The notes under the pieces: model-generated
The model's input: only the letters and a program-made list of their open reading frames with translations
The model's database searches: none
What the model was told of the DNA's origin: nothing
Shown: one piece after another, positions 55,661 to 64,000 of the stretch
Layout of the letters: each line of letters starts with the position of its first letter
Numbering within the stretch: position 1 is the stretch's first letter
Position numbers and translations under genes: made by a program
NCBI GenBank assembly: GCA_025765615.1
Contig: JAIVFJ010000049.1
Span: 1 to 64,000, forward strand
Direction: 5' to 3'
DNA length: 64,000 bases
From: Zopfochytrium polystomum
Taxonomy: Eukaryota; Chytridiomycota; Chytridiomycetes; Chytridiales; Chytridiaceae

Positions 55661-58600
55661 CTACTTATACTTAACTGGAGGGAGCTGCCGCAATCGCGAA
55701 GATCGGGCCATCGGAGGTGGGTCTGGAGGCGTAGTTGCAGGTGTTGAGGGAGTGCCAGTTGCTTTGGATTGTTTAAGCTTTCGTAGGGCTTCTTGTCTTT
55801 CTTTATAAGCAGTGGGATTGGTCCGGCGGACATTATCCCAGTATTCTTTGACAAATTCAGGGTCCATATCAACTTCCTCATTCCAACTGTTAAAGCGATT
55901 GGAATAATTTTTCCATTTGAGGCGGTATGAATAAGTGTTGTCATTGTTATGACGGAAGGCTAAGATCTTGTCGACCTCATACAAAGGATTGTAGATGTCG
56001 GCTTCAGTAAAGTGAGGATCAAAGCGACGCATAAGTTCAATACTCATTCCGAGTGCGGTACGTTGAGATGTGGCAGGCCTTCTTTTCAGAATTACTGCTT
56101 TTTCCCATTCTTTTATTGCAGTGGCGAGCTCTTCAGCGTTGCTTTTAAGTGCGTCCTCAGCAGAATCAATGGGGACTCGAGGAGTGAAGGGGCGTAGTCG
56201 GGAGATATGAACAGTGCGTGCAGCAATCTCTTTGCCAGGAAAGGTTTCAATGACGGTGCATTTAGAATTGGAGTCTTTTCCGTCAATGCGGATTATGCGG
56301 ACAGGCCCAGCCCATCGGTAAAGGAAACTTTCGTTCTCCGGCATGTCAGAGCGCGTCGGTCTGAGGATAACAGCCATCCAGGCTCTATCGCCAGGAAAAA
56401 GTTTATGTGGGTTGGAGTCTGTTTCTTTTGATTTTTTCTTCAATTGTTTTTGTTGTGCTGTGGCATTTTGTTGTGCGACCAAGTGGGCATGCGTTAATTT
56501 ATCAAGAGTACGCACGACATAATGTCGAATTATATTATTAACATAAATACAACTCTCTTGCTCAGAGGGTTGGAGAAAATGATTTAAATCTTTGTTTTCA
56601 GTAAGGTAGGTGACAGTGAGATCTTCTTCACCTTGTGGTGAAGGAAGATGGAGAAGCAGAGGCGATGATGTGCCTTCCCAAAGTAATAAGCCTTGGGGAG
56701 GTTCAGAGCTATTGACGTCAATCAGTTTTACACTGGTGGGCGCAAGCATACTATGCCAAAAGCGGAGGTTCGCAATTTCATCTGATGTGCAATATCCTCG
56801 TGGGAAGGAAGGGCAAGGCCCATCAGTCTCTTGGAACAGGGTCCCACGTAGGGAATAGATGTAGCGAATCTCTTTTTTCTGCGGATTGTAGAATACGACT
56901 GACCGAACAAGCACTCCATGGTTGGTACGGAGGAAAAAAGGGAGATCTACCTTCTTTATGGATCGGGTCTGTCGAGTACGTGTGAATACAATGTATACAA
57001 TATCAAGGTTATGGATCTCAACGAGATCAGTCAAGATGCGTGAGGCAGATGGTTCTGTTGGGTAAGGACGCAGCTTCCGTGGGATATGCTGGAGCAGTGT
57101 CATTCGAAGGTCAAATGTTTTGATATATGCAATGCGGAGGAATGGTGCTGGTTCAAGCTTAGGGTTTAAGGTAAGCGGGATAGCTTTTCCCCCTACTACA
57201 GCGTGAGAAAGAAGGGTTTCTGGTTCATTGTCATTGCCGTCAGGGATGCCAGCGACGTCAGACACTTTAGTAATTTGGGGCATGTCCTCATAATCCTCAG
57301 GGGTGACTCCGAGGAAGAGGTCGGGGGGTAAACGGCAGTCACGTCCATGTAATAAGAAGAAGGGTGTATCACCGAGGAGTGGGTGAGGATGAGTACGATA
57401 TGCAAAAAGCACATAAGGAAGGATTTGGGGCCAGTCCTCATGGGTGTGTTGGTTGATGTAGGCACGAATCATAGTTTTCAAAGTTTTAATGAAACGTTCA
57501 GCAGTACCATTGGCGCGGGGCCAGTATGGTGATGTAAAAGACTGTCCCATTCCGAGAACGTGTCCGATAGCAGAAACTAGTGCAGATTTGAGCGGTTGGC
57601 CGTTATCAGAATGAATTTCAACAGGGATTCCGTGTCGACAGAAGACATGTTCAACTAGTGCTGCTGCAACTGTCATATCTTCAAGATCAGTGAGAGGGAT
57701 GGCTTCAGCCCATCGTGTGAAGTAATCTACAACAACAAGGATGTATTTATAACCATCAGGCGTTTCTTTGAAAGGTCCAGCAAAATCAATTGCAATTCTT
57801 TCAAAAGGAAAAGAGCTGATAGGTATCGGGTGAAGATATCCTGGTCGATGAGGGTGATCTTTGGTTTTCTGGCATGTTTCACAACTCTGGATGTGATTCT
57901 CCAAGTCAGTTGTGATAGTAGGCCACCAGAATCGATCAAGGAGGATATCCATTGATTTTCTTTTGGCAAAGTGACCAGCAAATAAGTCATCATGGAAGAG
58001 TCGTAGGCTCTCGCGCCGCAGAGAATCTGGAACACACAGGGCAAGTTGAAGTGGAGTGCGTTTCAACATAAATGAGGGGAGGTCGAGTATACGATACAAA
58101 AGCCCCTTGCGGACAATCATCTTTTCAGCCCATTTGGTCAGAGCTTCAGGCGGATTGTTGTCAATAGCACCAGTTTCACGGAAGCGGAGGATGGGTCCAA
58201 AGAACTTATCAGCAAGTTGTAATTCTCTAACTTTGTCAGTTTTGGCAAATACGCCAAGCTTCTCAAACATGAATGTTTCAAAGCCTGTAGCCAGTAATTT
58301 GTTTACAAGTGATTCATAATTGGGCTTTGTGGGACGTACTGTTCCATAAGGGCGAGGTGTGTGATTAAAATGAGGGGATTCTTGTACTCGCTCTGTCATG
58401 CAGAGATGACGGCGGGGAAGAGGTTCGTTAAAGTTATCCAATTCATAAAGTGACGACATTCGTTTAAGAATTGGAGTGAAATCCAAAGGGAGGAAGCAAT
58501 CAACACGAAGATGATCACTTGGCAGGTCGATGGTGGATGAAAGTTGTGTTTGGGTGCGTGGACTATAGATCCGTTTGTCAAGGAAAATATAATCAACACG

Positions 58601-59374
58601 GAGAGCAGGGTAATCAACAGTTTTACCCAGGATCTTGCCTTGTGGCGCAAGCCAGGTATAACCATTGGTTAGTGGATGATCAGTGCGGTAAGCATCAATG
58701 AAGCCGTCATTGAGAAAGGCAGTTATCCAGTCACGTTCCCAAGCAAAATAGGTTGAGAATGAGGCATCTTTCTGAGTCAAGTATTTCTCAATTGCGGGGT
58801 GAATATCCATCTCAGTATGGGCAATGTTAAAATCACCAGCAATGATGAGGAGATATCCTTGGCTTTTAAGATAATGACAATGGCTCCGCAGATTCACAAG
58901 AAAGGCTTTCTTTGTTTTTTCTCTGTCAGGGTCATGGAATGCGCTAGGCACATAAACAGTGATAACAGCCATTTCACCAAATGCAACGGTAATAATGCGC
59001 CCTTCCTCATCAGGGTGATGGGAATAAGGTGAGCATTTATGTTCAATTCCATGGAGTTCTTTCTTCCAAAAGATGTCGACACCATTTTTACCAGTACGGG
59101 GGTCGTGTATGACACAATTCCAGTTTGCAAGATTGCAGAGACCAGTATACAGGGAACCAGCTTTCGAACCAATGCGAGTTTCCTGGAGACAGATAATTGA
59201 GCATGGTTGCGAATCGAGGTATTTCTCAAAGATGGCAAGAGCAGGGGTATTATCATCAGAAGGTCGGATTCGACGAGCCCATGATCGAATGCTGTTCAGG
59301 TTCCAGGTTGAGATACCAAGGGCAAAGTTCGGTGGAGGCGGAGAAGCCTGTACTGGGCAAACATCAGGGTGATG
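55661..59374 (-). CDS. pol: Pol C-terminal part: AP endonuclease, integrase, chromodomain
   Basis: The frame is open for 1237 codons from just after the TGA. Residue numbers count from that point. An ExoIII/APE-type EEP domain covers about residues 19-298. It has STWNLNSIR (N25), IICLQETRI (E65), VYVP (Y141), IIAGDFNIAHTEMDIHP (D181, N183), LRVDYIF (D261) and PSDHL (D287, H288), matching the catalytic set of class II AP endonucleases. Next comes a zinc finger HDDLFAGH...CETC (about 461-501). The integrase core follows with AIDFAGPF, HSDNGQPL and NGTAERF (D,D-35-E). Near the C-terminus a chromodomain reads YEVDKILAFRHNNDN then RLKWKNYSNRFNSWNEE. The first ATG in the frame (58970-58972) lies inside the EEP domain, after N25 and E65. 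Use of that ATG would remove essential residues, which argues for translation as part of a longer product. Confidence 0.92.
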   Translation of the reverse strand, partial: HHPDVCPVQASPPPPNFALGISTWNLNSIRSWARRIRPSDDNTPALAIFEKYLDSQPCSIICLQETRIGSKAGSLYTGLCNLANWNCVIHDPRTGKNGVDIFWKKELHGIEHKCSPYSHHPDEEGRIITVAFGEMAVITVYVPSAFHDPDREKTKKAFLVNLRSHCHYLKSQGYLLIIAGDFNIAHTEMDIHPAIEKYLTQKDASFSTYFAWERDWITAFLNDGFIDAYRTDHPLTNGYTWLAPQGKILGKTVDYPALRVDYIFLDKRIYSPRTQTQLSSTIDLPSDHLRVDCFLPLDFTPILKRMSSLYELDNFNEPLPRRHLCMTERVQESPHFNHTPRPYGTVRPTKPNYESLVNKLLATGFETFMFEKLGVFAKTDKVRELQLADKFFGPILRFRETGAIDNNPPEALTKWAEKMIVRKGLLYRILDLPSFMLKRTPLQLALCVPDSLRRESLRLFHDDLFAGHFAKRKSMDILLDRFWWPTITTDLENHIQSCETCQKTKDHPHRPGYLHPIPISSFPFERIAIDFAGPFKETPDGYKYILVVVDYFTRWAEAIPLTDLEDMTVAAALVEHVFCRHGIPVEIHSDNGQPLKSALVSAIGHVLGMGQSFTSPYWPRANGTAERFIKTLKTMIRAYINQHTHEDWPQILPYVLFAYRTHPHPLLGDTPFFLLHGRDCRLPPDLFLGVTPEDYEDMPQITKVSDVAGIPDGNDNEPETLLSHAVVGGKAIPLTLNPKLEPAPFLRIAYIKTFDLRMTLLQHIPRKLRPYPTEPSASRILTDLVEIHNLDIVYIVFTRTRQTRSIKKVDLPFFLRTNHGVLVRSVVFYNPQKKEIRYIYSLRGTLFQETDGPCPSFPRGYCTSDEIANLRFWHSMLAPTSVKLIDVNSSEPPQGLLLWEGTSSPLLLHLPSPQGEEDLTVTYLTENKDLNHFLQPSEQESCIYVNNIIRHYVVRTLDKLTHAHLVAQQNATAQQKQLKKKSKETDSNPHKLFPGDRAWMAVILRPTRSDMPENESFLYRWAGPVRIIRIDGKDSNSKCTVIETFPGKEIAARTVHISRLRPFTPRVPIDSAEDALKSNAEELATAIKEWEKAVILKRRPATSQRTALGMSIELMRRFDPHFTEADIYNPLYEVDKILAFRHNNDNTYSYRLKWKNYSNRFNSWNEEVDMDPEFVKEYWDNVRRTNPTAYKERQEALRKLKQSKATGTPSTPATTPPDPPPMARSSRLRQLPPVKYK
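58481..59320 (-). other. Exonuclease III/APE-like endonuclease domain within Pol
   Basis: All six catalytic positions I checked for class II AP endonucleases are present in order. GDFNIAHTEMDIHP and DEEGRIITVAF resemble cellular APE/ExoIII (GDLNVAHEEIDL, EGRVI) more than LINE endonucleases. The domain begins about 18 codons after the TGA, preceded by a Pro-rich linker. Confidence 0.9.
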
Positions 59375-59377
59375 TCA
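59375..59377 (-). other. Single in-frame TGA dividing Pol
   Basis: The codons read TCT TAC TAT TGA CAT CAC CCT. The frames before (to 62782) and after (to 55661) are the same phase. Either it is read through, or it is a terminator that keeps the EEP-integrase part separate, or it is one nonsense mutation in this copy. Confidence 0.95.
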
Positions 59378-62300
59378 ATAGTAAGATCTGAGCACCGAGG
59401 AAAACAGGCCACTGCTTTCCTTCAAGGTAAGTGCTTTATTGGTGGAAATGAATGAATTTAGTTGATGATAGTGAGTATGGAGTGCTTCCTTGAAATTGGC
59501 AGGCTCTTTAAAGGATTCCTGAAGATTATCAAGAGAAGTATAAAATGTAGCTGCATCGTCTACCTCTTTTTCAAGGGTAGCAGTACAGGGAGAGGGTTTT
59601 GAGACTTCAGCAAAGCAGATAGGAGATTCTATGCCAGAGGGTGTGACAGCACCATGAAGAGGTTCTGATAGAGCTGAGGTATTTTTTACCTCTTTTTCAA
59701 CACTAATGTTGGTCTCAAGAGGAGATTTGGTATCAGAAACAGGTTCTGATTCTTCAACATCAGCAAATTCTTCAGGGTCGGCGTTCATATCAAAAGGAAC
59801 TCGGGAGAGGGTGTCAGCAACAATATTGGACTTGCCAGGGACATGGACAAGCTCAACATCAAGGTCGCTAATTTGGTAAGCCCATCGGGCAAAACGGCCA
59901 GTTAAGCCTCCATTCTTAAACAAATGCAGGAGGGCAATATGATCAGTTTCAACTGTAAACTTCTGGTTGAATGTATATCGTTCGAATGTGTCAATGGCCC
60001 AGATAACAGCAAGCCCTTCACGATCTGTGTTACTGTAGCGCTTCTCCACATCGGTGAGGACGCGGGAGGCAAATGCGATAGGTTTTCGGAGATGACGTGA
60101 AGTTGGATGTTCTGGGTCAACAGCATAAAGTGCAGCACCAAGGGCGACTTTAGATGCATCACAAACAATAACAAGTTTGTCAGACTCTTGTGGTAAGTAA
60201 AGGAGCGTATCCTTCGCAAGTTCTGCTTTGAGGATCTGGAAGGCATTTTCCTGGTCAGCAGTCCAAGTAAATGCGTCAGTTTTCTTCAACAATCGGTAAA
60301 GTGGTTCTGCTTTATCAGAGAAGTGTGGAATAAATCTCTTAAAGTAGTTGGCAAAACCAAGGAAACGTTGCAATTGCGTCAGCGTTTGGGGTGTTGGGTA
60401 ACTATCGAGAGATACAGTTTTGGTGTAGTCTTTGCGCACTCCATCCTTTGAGACACGATGTCCAAGGAACGGAAGGTCAGCATAAAGAAAGTTGCATTTG
60501 GAGGGTTTAAGCTTCAGATTATATCCCTTAAGTCTTTCAAAGACATTACGAAGGTGTTCAAAGTGTTGATCGAGTGAGTCAGAGTAGATGACAATGTCGT
60601 CGACATAAACCATGCAATAAAGCCATTTGATACCAGCCAGGACAGTGTCCATAGCACGTTGGAAGGTTGGTGGGCTATTACAAAGTCCAAAGGGCATGAC
60701 ATTGAATTCATGAAGGCCTTGTGAGGTTATGAATGCAGTTTTTTCTCTGTCATCAGGATGAACAGGGATTTGCCAGAATCCACTAAGTAGATCCATAGCA
60801 CTGAATACAAGTTTATGACCAATGGCGTCAAAGATCTCCTCGATACGGGGGAGTGGATATCTGTCACGGACAGTGATTTCATTCAGTTTTCTGAAGTCGG
60901 CACAGAAACGCCATGAACCATCTGGCTTTTTGGCAAGTACAACAGGGGCAGCAAAGGGCGATCGAGACTCTCGAATGACATTATCATTTTTCATCTTAGA
61001 GATGTGTTCACGTAGAACAGCAGTTCTTCCCATTCCTTCAGGGTACGGATTGGAGGCAGGAATCTTAGCTCCAGGTTGAAGCTCAATCCGATGAGGTGGT
61101 GCAAACTTAGTTCCAGTGATTTTTCCAGGTCGGAAGATGTCAATGAACTCAAAAACGAGTGCTTTCAGCTTCTGGACAGCTTCTTCTCCTTCTTCTCCAA
61201 AGGTTTTGACAATGTGACCAGTTTTAATCTTATTCCATATTTCATCATTGGTCATGGTTGCTTCAGCTGGAAGGTAATCAAGTCGTTCTTCTGCCACAGA
61301 GTTTCTCATTGGCATCTGTGGGTCTAATTCAGAATGGAGAGCAGTTGGAACTTCTCTGAGAGAAACTGCTTCTGGTTCGGCAAAAGTTTCACCAGAAAAT
61401 GTGGTGGAGGTTTCATCAGAGTCAGGGTTTCTAGCAGCTCGGGTAGACTGAAGAAGGTCCTCCCACTGAGAGAAGTCAGTTTTGTTAATTTCTGAATTAA
61501 ATATAAATTCTGACAGGTCAGCACAGTTGCCAACTGTGGCTTCTGATGCATTGTCATCAAAATTAGGATCGTCGAGCTTATTCAGGATATCTAGGAAGGA
61601 CGTAGTGTCTGAAGGATCATGTTTTGAAGCAAGGAGAGTCATTTCAATCAAGCTGTGAGGGTCATTATGGAGTGAGTCAGGAACATCAATGATTTGCTTC
61701 GGCCGAGGGTCAAACGGGACTTCTCCATGTTTGTTCTCTGGTGGTGGTGGGAGATCAAGGATAGAGGCAAATCTGGTTCCTCTTTTGATGCGAATCGGGG
61801 CACTTCCTGTCATGAAGATGGGCAATTTGAATTCCCTTGCATGTTCATAAACATGAAGGTCATTGGCGTTAAAGAGTGATGAAGGGAAAAGTATTCCTTT
61901 GTCAGTGAGGCTGTTTTCAGGTGAGGCATGGACGAGAGTGTCACGGTACTTGAGTGGTCGATCTAACATCAGGTGGACTGCATTCTTATCACTACCAGGA
62001 AGGAGGGTAATGTTCTTAGTGGCAATGAGAAAAGAGTAGGAGATTTCTTCTTTGATTGGTATTCTCTGAGTCCAATGGGTTTTCAATGGGGTTGTCATAA
62101 GTTGACGGCCAAGGTCTGTGTTGATGGTCCATTCAACTTGCGATGTACTGTATTTGATGTCAATGTTAAAACTGCGCATTGCAGGGGTACCGATGATAAT
62201 AGGTCGAGGGCACTTCTGAACAACAGAGAACCAGAGGGTGCGAGAGCCACGGCTTGAGTGGCCGAGGTTAAGCCGAAGCTTAGTATATCCGATGATTGGG

Positions 62301-62782
62301 ACATGGCCGCCAATTCCACTACTCATTTTTGGTGTTTTTGGTTTGTAGTTGATGGTCATATGCTTAATTTTCTTTAGGAGGTCAACTGTGATGACATTGT
62401 GATTAGAACCGGAGTCGATGAGGCAGTTGGGAATAACTTTTCCTTCAAGCCAAGCGCAGGCTTCAGCAACAGTAGAGTCACGAAATTGCTGGTAATCTTC
62501 ATCTGGCGGCTCAGCAAGTTCTAAATCAGGCTGTGCAGTTGACATTTTGTTTTTTGTAGTTGTAAATTCAGGCTCACTTTCGTGATTGGAGCTGGAGTTG
62601 GAAGTAGTTCTCGAATCAATTTGAGGAGGTTCATATAAGGTGCTAGTCTTTTTACATGGTGTATATGAAGTAGGAACAGTCTCTCCGGGCTTTGAGGGGG
62701 TGGTCGCTCCGTTGACCGCAGAGGATTGCGAATGCAAGGGCGAGATGTTTGAATCAAGCGGAACATCTTCATTAAAAAAGGA
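59378..62782 (-). CDS. pol: Pol N-terminal part: protease, reverse transcriptase, RNase H
   Basis: The frame opens at 62782, just after a TAA at 62785-62783, and runs to the TGA. After frameshifting, the product would begin NEDVPLDSNIS. The aspartic protease has CLIDSGSNHNVIT (DSG). The RT has RFCADFRKLNEITVRDRYPL, GLCNSPPTFQRAM and the catalytic YVDD (about 60598-60609). RNase H has VIVCDASKVALGAALYA, YSNTDREGLAVIWAI and VETDHIALLHLF. A ~200-residue acidic, Ser/Glu-rich linker follows to the TGA. No ATG starts the frame, and the first possible near-cognate start is a TTG at 62737, so frameshifting from Gag is the likely route. All catalytic acids expected in these domains are present. Confidence 0.93.
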
Positions 62783-64000
62783 TTAAGTTCTGGGTGAAAA
62801 ATGATTGGAGAGGGATAGCGAATAGCAGTAGAAAAATTGTGGGCACGCAGGTGGTAGGTGCCTCCTCCATATCGGATGGCGCGTCGAACAGATTTAGGTA
62901 AAGTTGGGGGTAGGACAGTTGGAGAATGGGTAACCCATGTACCATCTTTTTGAGGGTAAAGGAGAGGTGGAAGCCCATTCTTAGTTAAAATAGAATAATT
63001 GAAATGAAGAATCATGCCAGAGTGGTTCAAGTCAGTAGAGAACTTAAAGAAGTAACCGATATTTCGGCAGAGCGGGAAGTTGACAGGAAGTCGCTTTGGA
63101 GTCTTCAGGATAAGAGTAAAGGGTTGAGGCATGACAGCAACAAGCTTTGTGATTAAAATTTCATTGAAGTCATCAAGGACAACAGCAGGGTGGCCACTGT
63201 GGAAGAGATTTGGCGGAAAAGCAGTGTAAGTTGGGGATAACAGGATGAGTTTTATTTCTTCTAAAAAGGATGGTGATAAGACTGAAGTCAAAGGGGGAAA
63301 AGCATGGCTCTCCAATTGAGAGTTGACCATGGTAAAAAAGGATGTAGGTAAATCATAAATGGGTTGGGATAAAGGTAAAGATAACTCAAGCAGAGGGCTT
63401 GGAGTCATTGGCTTGTTTGAGGCCACTGCAGAGGCAGGGGTTAGAGCAGTTGGAAACATAGAAGGCGGAAAGCCATACTTAAGGTAATGTTCAGCCATCT
63501 GCATAAGAATGCAGTATCGATCAGGGTGTGAAAGGCTGAGAGGAATCTTGCAGTGACTGCAGAGCTGAGGAGGCTTGGGCACGTAGGGGCCCCTGTTGAA
63601 GCTTTGAGAATAGCGACGGCCAGAGGGCGGTTGTTGCTCGTTGTTGTAAACCTCAGCCTCAGGTTGATCTTCCTCAAAGAGTTGGTCATAGGCAGTGGTG
63701 ATGGCTGCAAGAAAAGATTCCTTGTTACGAGGGCGGCGACCATCATCACGGCCATCAGTGCGACGAGGAGGAGGAGTTGCAACATTAGATTGTAGAATGA
63801 CACTGGGCCATTTTTTCATCATAACTTCAGCGATAGAGTCAAGTGTGACACGGGGGTCCTGATAGAAGAGCTTATTGGTGCCAATCCGGTATACTTGGCG
63901 GGTGGCAGCCTGTTGGATATCAGGGCGAGGGCAAGATGCGATGAATTCTCGCTTGACAGACTCATCATCCAGCGGGGTAAGAAGTTCATCGTTGGCACGG
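62521..64000 (-). CDS. gag: Gag, 5' end beyond window
   Basis: The frame is open from the window edge to the stop at 62521-62523. The ATG pair at 63822/63819 is internal, because residues such as DDESVKREFIASCPRPDI and LFYQDPRVTLDSIAEVM precede it. A CSHCKIPLSLSHPDRYC motif (CX2CX7HX4C) replaces the standard CX2CX4HX4C knuckle. The last ~85 codons overlap pol in the -1 phase. By ordinary Ty3 logic the product forms the virus-like particle. Confidence 0.8.
   Translation of the reverse strand, partial: RANDELLTPLDDESVKREFIASCPRPDIQQAATRQVYRIGTNKLFYQDPRVTLDSIAEVMMKKWPSVILQSNVATPPPRRTDGRDDGRRPRNKESFLAAITTAYDQLFEEDQPEAEVYNNEQQPPSGRRYSQSFNRGPYVPKPPQLCSHCKIPLSLSHPDRYCILMQMAEHYLKYGFPPSMFPTALTPASAVASNKPMTPSPLLELSLPLSQPIYDLPTSFFTMVNSQLESHAFPPLTSVLSPSFLEEIKLILLSPTYTAFPPNLFHSGHPAVVLDDFNEILITKLVAVMPQPFTLILKTPKRLPVNFPLCRNIGYFFKFSTDLNHSGMILHFNYSILTKNGLPPLLYPQKDGTWVTHSPTVLPPTLPKSVRRAIRYGGGTYHLRAHNFSTAIRYPSPIIFHPELNPFLMKMFRLIQTSRPCIRNPLRSTERPPPQSPERLFLLHIHHVKRLAPYMNLLKLIRELLPTPAPITKVSLNLQLQKTKCQLHSLI
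62716..62779 (-). promoter_or_regulatory. Programmed -1 frameshift signal (UUUUUUA plus stem-loop/pseudoknot)
   Basis: On the minus strand, T TTT TTA occupies 62779-62773 with TTT and TTA exactly in the gag frame. The pol frame opens 3 nt upstream. Five nt downstream, GATGTT (62767-62762) pairs perfectly with AACATC (62749-62744). The loop's CCGC (62761-62758) can pair with GCGG (62719-62716) to form an H-type pseudoknot. Slippery site, spacing and phase all agree. The structure itself is a hand prediction. Confidence 0.85.

Larger units (their letters stand above)
54465..64000 (-). mobile_element. Ty3/gypsy chromodomain element carrying an AP endonuclease (5' end beyond window)
   Basis: Order on the minus strand is Gag (from beyond 64000), a -1 frameshift site, protease-RT-RNase H, an in-frame TGA, an ExoIII/APE-type endonuclease, integrase and chromodomain, the PPT at 55563-55572, then the 3' LTR at 55559-54465. 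At least 9.5 kb lies in the window. Apart from the single TGA, no frame break was seen in pol, which suggests a recently active element. A solo LTR of the same family with a TSD lies at 3259-3981. Confidence 0.93.

Noticed and set aside
58894..59256. Alternative-frame ORF over the EEP N-terminus as a separate protein
   Set aside because: The frame containing WNLN, LQET and the downstream catalytic motifs is continuous with pol and gives the EEP fold. This one is a shadow.
58481..59320. EEP domain explained as a LINE inserted into the Ty3 element
   Set aside because: No LINE RT, poly-A or target duplication borders it. The frame is continuous on both sides, and GDFNIAHTEMDIHP resembles cellular APE rather than LINE endonucleases.
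62549..62555. AAAAAAC heptamer in the gag-pol overlap (minus strand) as the frameshift site
   Set aside because: It is in the pol frame, not the gag frame (gag reads CAA AAA ACA there), so it cannot act as X XXY YYZ for gag ribosomes. UUUUUUA at 62779-62773 is in exact phase.
1..64000. CRISPR arrays, operons or bacterial origin
   Set aside because: Repeats are not CRISPR-like, and the genes are spliced and eukaryotic.

Overview
This 64-kb window is eukaryotic nuclear DNA, almost certainly from a filamentous or early-diverging fungus. The single-copy genes have short GT..AG introns (41-128 nt, several with CTAAC-type branch points). They include a Pap1/Yap1-type bZIP factor, a CRZ1-like zinc-finger factor and an Ale1/MBOAT acyltransferase. 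TGA is an ordinary stop in these genes. I cannot place the species. The abundance of Ty3, copia, LINE, Tc1, piggyBac and DDE remnants would fit a repeat-rich chytrid-like or other early-diverging genome, but that is inference.

Host genes lie in two blocks. Block 1 (6.6-18.4 kb) holds GINS subunit PSF1 (-), a glutathione S-transferase (+) divergent from it, an unresolved multi-exon gene (+), an MBOAT lysophospholipid acyltransferase (-), a 701-aa disordered protein of unknown function (-) and a peroxisomal 3-ketoacyl-CoA thiolase (+) with a clear PTS2 signal. Block 2 (36.9-51.1 kb) holds the RNA polymerase I largest subunit (-, 10 exons), a CRZ1-like C2H2 factor (+, 5 exons) divergent from it, and a Pap1/Yap1-type bZIP factor (-, 4 exons) convergent with the zinc-finger gene. 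Exon models for the GST, the 701-aa protein, thiolase, RPA1, the zinc-finger gene and the bZIP gene each sum to a whole number of codons. In RPA1 one splice junction was placed by reading phase.

The rest is accessory DNA. At 1-6 kb there is part of a 1.45-kb LTR and a solo LTR with a 6-bp target duplication. At 18.4-21.5 kb there is simple-repeat DNA. At 21.6-36 kb there is a nest of transposons: a Tc1 remnant carrying a complete 3.18-kb Ty3/gypsy deletion derivative, a piggyBac remnant, a foldback element, a copia remnant, two 1.45-kb LTRs, LINE-like and DDE transposase fragments. At 52-54 kb there is a copia remnant split by a solo LTR.

The most striking object is the minus-strand Ty3/gypsy element from 54.5 kb to beyond the window end. 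Its reading frame is Gag, then a -1 frameshift at UUUUUUA, then protease-RT-RNase H, then one in-frame UGA, then a complete class II AP endonuclease (ExoIII/APE-like EEP) domain with all the catalytic residues I looked for, then a zinc-binding DDE integrase and a chromodomain. An intact cellular-type AP endonuclease between RNase H and integrase is not part of the canonical LTR-retrotransposon architecture. The second notable object is the small element at 22.3-25.5 kb. Its LTRs carry long arrays of perfect heat-shock-element units, and its primer-binding site matches its own predicted mRNA 5' end, as in Tf1/sushi self-priming elements.
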